From assembly GCA_023442755.1 (NCBI GenBank), contig JAEZXS010000145.1, positions 1-52,006 on the forward strand: a DNA stretch of 52,006 nt, read 5' to 3'. Positions 18,321-27,188 of this stretch are shown here, one piece after another (the stretch's first letter is position 1; each line of letters opens with the position of its first letter). Under the pieces are notes generated by a model. That model had not been told where the DNA came from. It did no database searches and saw only the letters and a list, made by a program, of their open reading frames with translations. The translations under genes and the position numbers were made by a program. This stretch comes from Pseudomonadota bacterium (GTDB taxonomy: Bacteria > Desulfobacterota > Syntrophobacteria > Syntrophobacterales > Syntrophobacteraceae).

Positions 18321-19439
18321 TTACATCAACCCGGGGATCGCACTCAGACCTCCACCGGGCAGGAAGGTCTTGATATCGAAGAAGAAGCGCCTGGCCCCGC
18401 TTTCGTGCACGAAAACAATATCGTTTTCCTGAAGAGGAAGATCTTCAGCCCGGCCGTTTGTGATCTGAGAGAGATCGACCGGTATGGTTACGCGCCGGCC
18501 GCTTTCGTCATTGCGCACTATGGTGGCGTTATTGGAGGCAAGTACGAGGTTGAGCCCCCCTGAGTGCGAAATCGCCTTGGTAACGGTCATATTTTCCTTG
18601 AGCAGAACCCCGCCGGGCTTGGTTACGGCACCCATGACATAAGCAGTCAGGGCAAAGGGGACAAAGATGACGTCACCGTTCTGGATTGTGAGATTGCGGT
18701 CGGTTGCTCCTTTGAGCAGCAGCCGGTTTAAATCAACCATCGTGATCTCCGCGCCCTCCCCCAGCGGGTCTTTACCGGCATCAAAAGCAGCCGGCACGGA
18801 GTTCTGAGGCCGGATAACGTTTACGACCTCGCCGGCCTTATCCGAGAGTCCTCCGGCCATCCCGAGAACTTCGAGAAGGGTCCTCGGTCCGATGAGGGAA
18901 TAATAATCCGGTTTGTTTACCGCCCCCGTCACAGCCACCCTCTGGTACCGAAAGTCCTTGACGGAAACCGTGATCTGGGGGTTTTTGAGATAATCTTCCC
19001 GCCTGTAGAGATCGGAAAGCTTTTTGGCTATCTCTGCGGGCGAAAGCCCCGCCACATGGACTTCACCCACAAGGAGAAGGCGGATTTGGCCCTGACCGTT
19101 GACTCTGGCTTCCGTGCTGAGTCTGTCGATATCGAGGAAACTGATTTGCAACAGGTCTTCTGGCCCAACCCTGTAATCTTTAAAATCATGGGGCGGGAGC
19201 AGCGCGGTATGTCTTATAAGTTGCTCCTGGAGCTTGGCATGTCGGGCCTGATTATCGGCCTGAGTGAGAATCTGCTGTGGGACTGCATGTGTTTGTGCCG
19301 CTGCCGAAGGTCTGGTCATTCGGATTTCATAGGCAGGGCCATTGCTCCCGGAAACCAATTGCTTTTCCCACTGGGCGCCGCCACAACCGTAAATTGAAAG
19401 AAGGATACTCGCATAGCCTAAAAATTTGAATCGGTACAT
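18321..19439 (-). CDS. wza: Wza-like outer-membrane polysaccharide export lipoprotein
   Basis: This 372-residue lipoprotein should form the export channel for the polymer. The signal ends at a lipobox-like LSIYGCGG, with Cys at 19. A Poly_export domain (YRVGPEDLLQISF near 100) is followed by SLBB-type units (VTGAVNKPDYYSL and VMGAVTKPGGVLL). It is the first gene of the minus-strand operon, with AAGGGAAG about 8 bases before the ATG. The leader upstream is unusually long and AT-rich. Family and orientation next to wzc leave little doubt. Confidence 0.93.
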   Translation of the reverse strand: MYRFKFLGYASILLSIYGCGGAQWEKQLVSGSNGPAYEIRMTRPSAAAQTHAVPQQILTQADNQARHAKLQEQLIRHTALLPPHDFKDYRVGPEDLLQISFLDIDRLSTEARVNGQGQIRLLLVGEVHVAGLSPAEIAKKLSDLYRREDYLKNPQITVSVKDFRYQRVAVTGAVNKPDYYSLIGPRTLLEVLGMAGGLSDKAGEVVNVIRPQNSVPAAFDAGKDPLGEGAEITMVDLNRLLLKGATDRNLTIQNGDVIFVPFALTAYVMGAVTKPGGVLLKENMTVTKAISHSGGLNLVLASNNATIVRNDESGRRVTIPVDLSQITNGRAEDLPLQENDIVFVHESGARRFFFDIKTFLPGGGLSAIPGLM

Positions 19440-20077
19440 TTAAATCTTCCCTTATTGACTGGAATTTAATTATTGAATTGGGATGATTTTAGGTAGCATA
19501 AGCAGACTTGCTGAGAAGGATTATGAAGATTTCAATCGTCGTGCATCATACAGGATGTTTGACTGCGATTATTAACGAAATTGTGTTTAAAGCTCCGCCA
19601 ACTCGATTACATGTGCTCTTTATAGACATGTGCTCAAGAAAAATGATCTGCTTCAATTTGTATTTTCGAGTCAGCTAAATAAGTTACTATATCTATAACA
19701 ATCCAGTAGGGCAATCAAACCGCTACAATGATTAAGACATGCCAAAACCAGGATGTCTTTTGTATTTATACGAATTGGATTTTTTGGTCTGCTAAATGAC
19801 TGAATTGGTACTTATAAATCCATTAGAGTATATGGAAAGTAAAGAGAAAGTTACTTACTATCTGGGTTATTGACAGATATACAAATAAACATCATATGTT
19901 GCATTCTATTATGCATTGGATTCAGTCATGCAGAAGCAAAAACCTTCGAACGCCGTCTTGAATGGGGTCCATTGTAGAATGATTCTCAGAATTTACAAGT
20001 AAAAAAAACGCGCGCAGAAAAAATGTTTAGTTTTTTATAACCTATTGAAATTAGGTTGGATAGTCGTCTTGAGGCTC
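19440..20077. promoter_or_regulatory. Long AT-rich leader of the wza operon
   Basis: This stretch of about 640 bp has no gene and is clearly richer in A+T than the neighbouring genes. It must contain the promoter for the minus-strand polysaccharide operon. I found no sigma-54 -24/-12 match and could not fix one sigma-70 promoter among many TA-rich candidates. A 10-bp direct repeat lies at 19609-19635. The decayed IS701 element abuts the far end, so part of the original upstream control region may have been displaced. Confidence 0.6.
19609..19635. repeat. Direct repeat ACATGTGCTC, two copies
   Basis: ACATGTGCTC occurs at 19609-19618 and again at 19626-19635, start-to-start spacing 17 bases, about 170-195 bases upstream of wza. 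Tandem sites at such spacing often bind a dimeric regulator; no regulator can be named. Confidence 0.45.
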
Positions 20078-21574
20078 TAGTCTTACTGTGTCATAAATTA
20101 GTTGCAAAAGCCTTGAGATTATGCTGTATGCTGGGTGCATGGAAAAAGCACCCGAACCCAATATTGAGACAAGGTTTCATGCTTATGCGGCAGAACTGTC
20201 CACCGCGTTGGGTCACTCGGACAGGGTGGAACCTTTCCAAGCATATTGCATGGGCCTTTTGCTGCCTGTTGAGCGAAAAAGTGTGGAGCCCATGGCCGCG
20301 CAGCTTGCTCCGGGCAAAGTCAGTGCAATCCATCAATCGCTGCATCATTTTGTGGCCAAGGCGGCCTGGCGGGATGAGCCTTTGCTAAAGGCGATCCGGG
20401 ACTACATCTTGCCAAAGATGCAGAGCCAGGGGCCGATTCTTGCCTGGATTATTGACGATACCGGGTTTCCCAAGAAGGGAAAACACTCGGTGGGGGTAAC
20501 CAGGCAGTATTGCGGCCAACTGGGAAAACAGGATAACTGCCAGGTTGCCGTTTCTGTTTCGGTCGCCACAGCCTGCGCCAGCCTTCCCGTTGCCTACCGG
20601 CTTTACGTACCGGAGAAGTGGGCTGAAGACAAAGATCGATGTAATCGCGCAGGAATTCCCGAGGAGGTTTTATTTCAGACAAAACCCGAGATTGCACTCG
20701 ATCAACTCCGTGCTCTGGTTTTAAGTGATCTTCCCCGCGGGGTTGTGCTCGCCGATGCCGGCTATGGCAACGAAACGGAATTTCGCAAAGAGGTTCGTGA
20801 CCTCAAACTTTCTTATGTGCTCGGAATCCAGAAGACTACCCTCGTGTGGCCACCGGATATGTCCCCTTTGCCTCCGCCTGAGTACTCCGGCTTCGGACGA
20901 CCGCCAAAACTGCCGCGCCGCAGCCCCGACCACAATCCTGTGAGTGCCCTGAAATTGGCTCGGGATTTGCCGGATGGCGCATATCGGAGCATCGCCTGGA
21001 GGGAGGGCACAAACAAAGTGCTCTCTTCACGATTTGCCGCAGTGCGGGTGCGGGAGGGACATCGGTACTACTGGCGCAGTGAAAAACCCTCAGAAGAGTG
21101 GTTGCTGATCGAATGGCCCGTAGGAGAACACGAACCCACAAAATACTGGCTGTCGAACCTGGACGCTGACGTATCTATTGAAGAATTGGTAAAAACCGCA
21201 AAGCATCGATGGCGCATTGAACGCGACTACCAGGAACTCAAACAGGAGATTGGGCTCGGTCATTTTGAGGGCAGAGGATGGCGCGGGTTCCATCATCATG
21301 CAACCCTTTGCATTGCGGCATACGGGTTTCTTGTTGCCGAGCGAAGTTCTTTTCCCCCCTCAGGCCATGGCCTCAGGGCAGCCTTTAAGCTACCTCAAGT
21401 ACCCCAAGGCTGGAGGCCGAGGGGATCTTCCTCTAAGGCCGCAGCGACATAGCCCGTATTCGATAGCCACATTGAGGAGGCGGCTCATCTTAATGCTGTG
21501 ACAAAGTTTATTCAGGTGCCCCTGTTGCCACACATGCAACGACCGATGACAAAGTTTATGACACAGTAAGACTA
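20078..21574 (+). mobile_element. IS701-family insertion sequence, degenerate
   Basis: A perfect 20-bp inverted repeat bounds the element: TAGTCTTACTGTGTCATAAA at 20078-20097 and its reverse complement at 21555-21574. If the repeat proper starts one codon further in, the flanks read CTAG (20077-20080) and CTAT (21572-21575). That is nearly a 4-bp target duplication of the YTAR type known for IS701. The right end also has TGACAAAGTTTAT twice (about 21499-21511 and 21547-21559). The transposase inside is damaged at its 3' end, so the copy is probably immobile on its own. Confidence 0.85.
20121..21452 (+). pseudogene. IS701-family DDE transposase with decayed C-terminus
   Basis: The open frame encodes 443 residues with the DDE residues in place: IIDDTGFPKKG near 113, VLADAGYG near 208 and ERDYQELKQEIGLGHFEGR near 365. 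The family's usual C-terminal ending (RHSPYSIATLRRRL, then CPCC) is not in this frame. RPQRHSPYSIATLRRRL occurs in the +1 frame from about 21430, then an in-frame TGA at 21499, then RCPCCH. So one frameshift near 21430 and one stop have removed roughly the last 40 residues. The start may be the internal ATG at 20139. Whether the shortened protein still works is unknown. Confidence 0.85.
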
Positions 21575-21996
21575 TTCGGATGCCAAAAAACGCAGCGCAA
21601 ATTCGAGCTGCGGCCAATCACGTCCAGGGGCCGATTAGCACTTTTTCATCGTATCGATACCGCATAGATACTGAGACGATGCCATTTCGCACTGAAACGA
21701 TCCGTTTCAAACCGGATCGAGCCCGAAATGCCGCCGGGATTTATCTTCCCTCCATGTGAACTTGTACTGTCGAAGGAGCAGTCGGACCGGACCGGCCCCG
21801 GAAATTTCAAAACCGTTGAAACCATTGAAATGCGTTGAGAAACATATCTGTTAACCGGCCAATAAACTGGGTCTTCTTCCCTTTGCGCATAAACAAAGAC
21901 CTTTTTCTTCCCTGCTTCTGGTTCTCGTCCTTCCCGATTTACTTCCGTCTTTCGTTGCGGGCGGGTTTAGTTTTTCCTCCATTCAGGAGGAGGACC
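21575..21996. other. Gap between the IS701 element and the zinc-ribbon ORF
   Basis: About 420 bp without a recognisable gene. It contains short self-similar phrases such as GAAACGATCCGTTTC and AAAACCGTTGAAACC and a pyrimidine-rich segment near 21880-21960. No promoter, hairpin terminator or coding remnant could be supported. Confidence 0.4.
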
Positions 21997-22113
21997 ATGG
22001 ACCCGAAGCTGCGATGCGCGCATTGTGGATGCCTGTTCGAGCCGAACCCTCGTGTAAAAAATCAGCGCTACTGCGGCCAGAAGGACTGTCAGCGCGCCCG
22101 CAAGCGCAAGTAG
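21997..22113 (+). pseudogene. Short zinc-ribbon ORF, prematurely stopped
   Basis: A 38-residue frame with an excellent ribosome site (AGGAGGAGG, 6 bases before ATG) encodes CAHCGCLFEPNPRV, then RYCGQKDCQRARKRK. It is a CxxC...C...C ribbon like those starting small DNA-binding-type proteins often found beside insertion sequences. Directly after the TAG, in the same frame, the sequence continues QKEKLACDPDYRANQRACQAD to a second stop near 22182. Related proteins, as I recall them, have Trp at the TAG position, so a TGG-to-TAG change is the simplest explanation. Function is unknown; it is probably a degraded mobile-element accessory gene. Confidence 0.6.
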
Positions 22114-22182
22114 CAAAAAGAAAAGCTCGCTTGCGATCCCGACTACCGGGCCAACCAGCGTGCATGCCAAGCCGACGGATAA

Positions 22183-22460
22183 TTCTTTAGAGATGCGGGG
22201 GGCCGCGCTTTTATGCTTCGGAAATCGATCCATGCCGCCATGGGGCGATGGCAAAGATCGGTTCGCCTGACGCACACGGGCAACATTATCGGCCTCTTTT
22301 TTCAGGTAGTGAAATTCAAGTTGCACATCCCGCTTATTAATGTCCGTACATTTGCCGATTATAATGGGGATTACATGATCGGTTCAGGTGCCGGTTCGAT
22401 CGCGGGGAAGGCGCTCGGCCGTGTTCGCTCACAAAGTGGGTCAATCGCAGAGGCTAACTG
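22183..22460. other. Gap upstream of the FkbM methyltransferase
   Basis: About 280 bp with no supported gene. It presumably carries the promoter for the FkbM gene, but no clear boxes were found. Confidence 0.35.
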
Positions 22461-23318
22461 ATGCTGGCGAAAATCGAATACACGATAAACAAAATTGCCC
22501 GTTCTTTTCTATCGCCCGGGATGCGGCGAAAAATTTCCGATTTCCCACTGGTGCTGAAGTTCAACGAGATTGTTCTCGGTCGCCAGCAGGTGGAAGTCAC
22601 GACGCCGGAAAGGCAGGTCCTCAAGCTGAACCCGCTTTTTCATGGGCACCTCTCCACGACGGAGGCGGTCCTCAATCATGAGCCCGGTGTGAGGAATGCC
22701 CTTATTGACAGGCTCAAGCCGGGAATGGTTGCCTACGACATCGGTGCCAATATCGGGATTTTTACCCTGCTGATGTCGCACCTCGTGCAGCAACAGGGCA
22801 GAGTGTATGCAATGGAGCCGGAGATGAACAATTACAAACATCTTCTGGATTCCATCGAGGCAAACGGCATAACCAATGTCATCCCTTTGCGGATTGCTGT
22901 CGGGGAGACTGAGGCAACCCTTCAATTCGACAGAAGGGGAGGTTCTTTTTCCGGCAGGGTTTTGGATTCCGACGTGCACTACACGCCAACCAGGAACATC
23001 ATTACGATACCGGTCAAATCCGTCGACAGTCTTGTCGAAGGCAAACTGGCGGCACCGCCGGATCTGATGAAGATCGATGTGGAGGGATTCGAGGGCAAGG
23101 TGATGCTTGGCATGAAAGAGGTCATCTCAAAGTATTCCCCCGTCATAATATGCGAGATGCACGCGCACCTGGGCGACCCGTCCGAAGTAGTTTACGAAAC
23201 CCTGAGCTGCGCAGGCTACGCCGTTTACGAGCTGGATGCGTTCCTGGAAGGAAAGCATGACAAGCTTGCGGGCCTGAAGGATGTGCATAGAATCATCGCC
23301 TTGAAGGATGCTGCATAG
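22461..23318 (+). CDS. FkbM-family SAM-dependent methyltransferase
   Basis: This 285-residue protein has the FkbM domain at about 85-250. Motif I is YDIGANIGIFTLLM, the acidic ribose-binding Glu lies in VYAMEPE, and the late motif is DLMKIDVEGFEGKVMLG. Such enzymes O-methylate sugars, polyketides or lipids. It lies 1 kb beyond the IS701 element and may once have belonged to the polysaccharide locus, but it is on the other strand and separated by mobile debris. AGAGG precedes the ATG. The substrate cannot be inferred. Confidence 0.88.
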   Translation: MLAKIEYTINKIARSFLSPGMRRKISDFPLVLKFNEIVLGRQQVEVTTPERQVLKLNPLFHGHLSTTEAVLNHEPGVRNALIDRLKPGMVAYDIGANIGIFTLLMSHLVQQQGRVYAMEPEMNNYKHLLDSIEANGITNVIPLRIAVGETEATLQFDRRGGSFSGRVLDSDVHYTPTRNIITIPVKSVDSLVEGKLAAPPDLMKIDVEGFEGKVMLGMKEVISKYSPVIICEMHAHLGDPSEVVYETLSCAGYAVYELDAFLEGKHDKLAGLKDVHRIIALKDAA

Positions 23319-23449
23319 TCTCAGCGGAAATTCTGCCGATACCGGCGGCACCGCATTTCAGAAGATCCGTTATCGATCCGGGTGACACCGGGCACGCAAT
23401 AGGCTAATATCTCTCGCTGCCAGTTGCCATGGTGAGACCAGGATTCCCA

Positions 23450-24148
23450 ATGATTGATTTCGAATGCCGGATCAGGCGAAGCCCCCGTAGAAGAACCCTC
23501 TCCATTTGCGTCTACCCGGACAACACGGTGGTTGTGGCCGCTCCGGAGAAGCTTTCTCAAAAAGAGATAATGAGCTTTGTCGAGCGGAAGGCGGACTGGG
23601 TCCGCAAGAGGATGCAAATAAACCTGGAAAAGCAGGAGGACAAGCCGCAACGCCGGTATGTCACCGGGGAAAAACTGCTCTGCCAGGGGAAGGAATACAC
23701 CCTCGTTGTCGAGGAAGGAAGACCGGTGGGAGTCGCCCGCAACGAGGATGACATCTCGGTTCGCATCCTTCCCGGGACTCCGGCGGAACTTCGCGGTCAG
23801 ATGGTAAGGCGGCAGCTAATGCTCTGGTATGCCCGCCTGGCAGCCAAAAAGATTGAAGAACGCGTCCGGCATTATGCGGGGCTTATCGGCGTATGGCCCC
23901 GGTCGGTAAAACTCAAATCGCTCAGGTCGCGATGGGGAAGCTGTTCCACCAGGGGCGGCATCAATTTCGCCTGGAACATCATCATGGCCGGCGAGCCGAT
24001 ACTGGACTACCTTGTAGTTCACGAACTCTGCCACCTGGTCCATCACAACCATTCCCCCGAATATTGGAAGCTCGTTGCATCCTATGTCCCGGACCACCTC
24101 ATAATGCGAAAGTGGTTGAGGGAAAACGGCCAAAATCTGATTTTATAG
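23450..24148 (+). CDS. YgjP/SprT-like zinc metallopeptidase-domain protein (DUF45, M48-like)
   Basis: This 232-residue protein has the zinc motif HELCHLVHHNHSPEYW near its C-terminus, with the upstream SRWGSCSTRGGINFAW block that defines the YgjP-like family. The N-terminus (RRTLSICVYPDNTVVVAAP) is the usual beta-rich lead. ATG at 23450 is preferred over 23429 because CCAGGA lies 6 bases upstream. Family members are often linked to restriction or DNA-protein repair, but no such partners are nearby. It is probably transcribed alone. Confidence 0.88.
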   Translation: MIDFECRIRRSPRRRTLSICVYPDNTVVVAAPEKLSQKEIMSFVERKADWVRKRMQINLEKQEDKPQRRYVTGEKLLCQGKEYTLVVEEGRPVGVARNEDDISVRILPGTPAELRGQMVRRQLMLWYARLAAKKIEERVRHYAGLIGVWPRSVKLKSLRSRWGSCSTRGGINFAWNIIMAGEPILDYLVVHELCHLVHHNHSPEYWKLVASYVPDHLIMRKWLRENGQNLIL

Positions 24149-24341
24149 CACGTACCTGCCGCTCTGAATGCGACCGCCGCGCGAATGGCGAGGTATCGAT
24201 GGCTCTGGCCGTATGTTCCGATCCACATTGGTTCGGAAACTGCGAGGTATATTATAGTTTACCTTTTTCAGGCCAAAGATTACATTACTGCACTGCGGAA
24301 GCATACCTTCAATCCCCACAACGGCCGCAAAGGAAACCTGT
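24149..24341. promoter_or_regulatory. Intergenic region upstream of the XRE/PBP regulator
   Basis: About 190 bp containing an AT-rich patch (TATATTATAGTTTACC near 24250) that is the likeliest core promoter for the regulator gene. No matching -35 box at good spacing was found. Confidence 0.3.
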
Positions 24342-25460
24342 ATGACGGAAAACAGGGAGCAGGTCCTCTGCAACCTCAAAGCTGCCCGTAAGACGAAAGG
24401 ATTGTCCCAGAGCGAACTGGCGGCGCGAATAGGTGTGAAGCGGCAGGCCATATACGACATGGAAGTCGGAAAGTACGTGCCCAACACGGCTCTGGCGCTG
24501 AGGATGGCAAAGGAGCTGGGCTGCAGGGTTGAAGAGCTTTTTGCCCTGGACGACTCTGGAGGGGAAGAATCCGTTGTCCTGGCCGAAAGGACCGATGCCG
24601 CACAATCGCGGGTCTCGGTGACCAGGATTCGAGAGCACCTGGTAGCTTACCCCCTGGACGGCAAATGGCTGATAAACGATGGTTTTCAGGCCGCGGACGG
24701 ACTGCTGTCGCCCGATTCCGGCCATGTTCAGCTATTCCGGAAGGATGAAGGCCTGCAGAAAAAAATCATGCTGCTTGGCTGCGATCCGGCCTTCGCGATT
24801 CTGGGCGCACACGCGTCCAGATGGGCGGTCGACGCAAAAGTGCAATGCCGATTCGCATCGAGTCATCTTGCACTGGAAAGACTGGCAACGGGTCATGCGC
24901 ATATCGCCGGGACTCACCTGCATAATTCCCCGGCATCCGAATCGAACCTGGCGCTTGCACAGAAGATTTTGTCCGGGTCGAAGGCCATGGTGGTTGCTTT
25001 CTCTTTTTTTGAGGAGGGCTTGATGGTCGCGCCGGGGAACCCCCATCGAATCCGGAGCGCGGCAGATCTTGCTGGAACCGGGATCAGGTTTGTAAACCGG
25101 GAACCCGGCGCCGCCCTGCGCATCCTGCTCGACGAGCGCCTGGCGCAGGTTGGGCTGAAGGGGGAGCTGATAGAGGGCTACGATACCCTGGCCACAAGCC
25201 ATAACCGGTGTGCTCAGATGGTTGCCTTCAACATAGCCGATGCGGCCCTCGGGCTTCGAGCCGTTGCCACCGCTTACGGGCTGGACTTCGTCCCCATGGA
25301 GGCGGTGCGCTGCGACCTCGTCATCCCGTGCGACCTCCTGGACCATCCGGGCATAAAGATCCTCCTCGATGTTTTACAGTCACGCTCCCTGCGCGAGGAA
25401 CTTTCCTCGCTGCCCGGCTACGAATCCGCCTGTACGGGCAGAGTCATCGGACACGTTTGA
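24342..25460 (+). CDS. XRE-family regulator fused to a periplasmic-binding-protein-like domain
   Basis: This 372-residue cytoplasmic protein (no signal peptide) begins with an XRE helix-turn-helix (about 8-66: KTKGLSQSELAARIGVKRQAIYDME). It continues with a PBP-like domain of the type seen in molybdate-responsive regulators: GCDPAFAILGAH, the HIAGTHLHN block near 190, MVAPGNPHRI and a C-terminal segment ending in GYESACTGRVIGHV. It probably senses a small oxyanion or metabolite and represses or activates nearby genes. AAAGGAA precedes the ATG. No ABC transporter is adjacent, so the target operon is unclear; the GNAT gene follows 127 bases later. Confidence 0.85.
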   Translation: MTENREQVLCNLKAARKTKGLSQSELAARIGVKRQAIYDMEVGKYVPNTALALRMAKELGCRVEELFALDDSGGEESVVLAERTDAAQSRVSVTRIREHLVAYPLDGKWLINDGFQAADGLLSPDSGHVQLFRKDEGLQKKIMLLGCDPAFAILGAHASRWAVDAKVQCRFASSHLALERLATGHAHIAGTHLHNSPASESNLALAQKILSGSKAMVVAFSFFEEGLMVAPGNPHRIRSAADLAGTGIRFVNREPGAALRILLDERLAQVGLKGELIEGYDTLATSHNRCAQMVAFNIADAALGLRAVATAYGLDFVPMEAVRCDLVIPCDLLDHPGIKILLDVLQSRSLREELSSLPGYESACTGRVIGHV

Positions 25461-25517
25461 AATTTTCCTCGCCCCGGAAGCGGGAGTCGCAGGGGGGAAT
25501 ATATCCGCAAATCTCCG

Positions 25518-25536
25518 TGTGGGAATAATTCCCGCA
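25518..25536. promoter_or_regulatory. Inverted repeat upstream of the GNAT gene
   Basis: TGTGGGAATAATTCCCGCA forms a near-perfect palindrome, 50-70 bases before the acetyltransferase start and about 60 bases after the regulator's stop. It could be an operator for the adjacent XRE/PBP regulator or a weak terminator (no T-run follows). Confidence 0.4.
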
Positions 25537-25587
25537 TATATGTATAATTCCACGTTCCCCAAATTACTTATACGGGCAAGGTACGGA

Positions 25588-26079
25588 ATGGAAATAATCA
25601 GGGCTATGTTGCCCGCCGACTGGCCGCAGGTGAGACAGATTTACCTGGAAGGCATGTCGACGGGCTATGCAACGTTTGAGACCGAAGCCCCCGACTGGGA
25701 AGCCTGGGACCGTAACCATCACAGCCACAGCAGGCTGGTTGCATGCGAGGGAGATCGTGTAGTCGCCTGGGCTGCGCTGAGCCCCGTTTCACGCAGGGAA
25801 TGCTACGCGGGCGTGGCGGAGTTCAGCCTGTATGTCGCGGGCTCGCATCGGAGCAGGGGAGTCGGCAGGAGGCTTCTCGAGGCGCTTATAGAATCGTCGG
25901 AAAGCAACGGCATCTGGTCGTTGTATGCGAGCACGTTTCCGGAAAATACGGCAAGCCTTCGGATGCAGATGGCCTGTGGTTTTCGCGTAGTGGGCAGGCG
26001 CGAACGGATAGCCCGGCTCAACGGGGTCTGGCGCGATACCGTGAACACGGAGCGACGCAGCAGGATTGTCGGTCAATAA
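25588..26079 (+). CDS. GNAT N-acetyltransferase, phosphinothricin-acetyltransferase-like
   Basis: This 163-residue single-domain GNAT protein starts MEIIRAMLPADWPQVRQIYLEG, as Pat/Bar enzymes do. It has GYATFETEAPDWEAW, typical of that subgroup, and an acetyl-CoA site SHRSRGVGRRLL (V/A motif RxxGxG/A) after FSLYVAG. ATG at 25588 is chosen because AAGG lies 6 bases upstream and the longer frame from 25369 has no similarity. Members acetylate amino-acid-like amines; the actual substrate is unknown. A short GC hairpin (26088-26101, loop CAAA) follows before the convergent cheB gene. Confidence 0.88.
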   Translation: MEIIRAMLPADWPQVRQIYLEGMSTGYATFETEAPDWEAWDRNHHSHSRLVACEGDRVVAWAALSPVSRRECYAGVAEFSLYVAGSHRSRGVGRRLLEALIESSESNGIWSLYASTFPENTASLRMQMACGFRVVGRRERIARLNGVWRDTVNTERRSRIVGQ

Positions 26080-26107
26080 AGGCAGGGGGCGGCAAACCGC
26101 CGGGGCA

Positions 26108-27175
26108 TCATCCGCGATTGCACTGCCTTAGCACTTCCCCCGCAATACTTTCGAGTGGGAGCACCTTCTGTGCGGCGCCCATTTTGATTGCTTCGCAGGG
26201 CATGCCGAATACGACGCAGGATTTTTCGTCCTGGGCGATCGTGAATGCGTTTGCCTCCTTCATCTCCAGCAAACCTTTCGCCCCATCGTCCCCCATGCCG
26301 GTCATGATTACGCCAACCGCGTTTCTGCCGGCATAGCGCGCCGCCGAGCGAAACAGAACATCCACCGAGGGGCGGTGGCGGCAGACCAGTGGTCCGTCCT
26401 TGATTTCGACAAAATAGCGGGCCCCGCTTCGCTTGAGCAGCATATGGCGATTTCCCGGAGCGATCAGGGCACGGCCGGGCATGACTGTGTCGTTGTCCTG
26501 GGCCTCTTTGACCGATATGCGGCAGAGCGAATCGAGCCGCTTCGCGAATGAGGCCGTAAAATGCTCGGGCATATGCTGCACGATCACCATCGCGGGCGCA
26601 TCCGGCGGCAGACTTTCCAGAAACACCCTCAGTGCCTCGGTTCCTCCAGTGGAAGCACCGATGGCCACCACTTTCTCTGTGGTCTGGATCATCGCCTTGC
26701 TGGTCGGTTTTGTCAGCATGGCATCGGCCGTGAGTTTCGGCTCGATCTTCTTCACGGGTACGGGCTTCATCTTGGCCAGGGCTGCAGCTCTGACCGTGTC
26801 GCAGATCCGGATCGCCGATTCCTGGAGAGACTGCTTGGTCCCCATGCGAGGCTTCTCGATAATGTCTACCGCGCCGTATTCAATTGCCTTCATGGTCGTT
26901 TCCGAACTCTTCCCGGTCAGGCTCGAACATATGACTACGGGCAGCGGATGCTGGCTCATTATTTTCTGCAGAAAGGTGATGCCGTCCATTCGCGGCATTT
27001 CGACATCCAGGGTTATTACATCCGGGATATCACGCTGCATTTTCCTGGCGGCATCAAAGGGGTCCTGCGCGGTTGCCATGACCTCCAATCGCGGATCCGC
27101 AGAGAGTATCTCGTTCAGCGTCTGTCGGACGAGTGCCGAATCATCCACAATCAGAACTTTGATCTTTTGTTTCAT
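26108..27175 (-). CDS. cheB: CheB protein-glutamate methylesterase/response regulator
   Basis: This 355-residue enzyme removes methyl groups from chemoreceptors, and its receiver must be phosphorylated for activity. The receiver has VLIVDDSALVRQTL and the phospho-acceptor D57 (TLDVEMPRMDG), with K at EKPR. The catalytic domain has S175 in AIGASTGGTEAL, H201 in QHMPEHF and D297 in GMGDDGAKG, the expected triad. It is the last gene of the chemotaxis operon. Its kinase CheA is not encoded in this window. Confidence 0.97.
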   Translation of the reverse strand: MKQKIKVLIVDDSALVRQTLNEILSADPRLEVMATAQDPFDAARKMQRDIPDVITLDVEMPRMDGITFLQKIMSQHPLPVVICSSLTGKSSETTMKAIEYGAVDIIEKPRMGTKQSLQESAIRICDTVRAAALAKMKPVPVKKIEPKLTADAMLTKPTSKAMIQTTEKVVAIGASTGGTEALRVFLESLPPDAPAMVIVQHMPEHFTASFAKRLDSLCRISVKEAQDNDTVMPGRALIAPGNRHMLLKRSGARYFVEIKDGPLVCRHRPSVDVLFRSAARYAGRNAVGVIMTGMGDDGAKGLLEMKEANAFTIAQDEKSCVVFGMPCEAIKMGAAQKVLPLESIAGEVLRQCNRG

Positions 27176-27188
27176 TTCCGGACTGGCC

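Noticed and set aside
26088..26101. GC hairpin between the GNAT gene and cheB as a terminator
   Set aside because: The stem is only five base pairs and no T-run follows on either strand.
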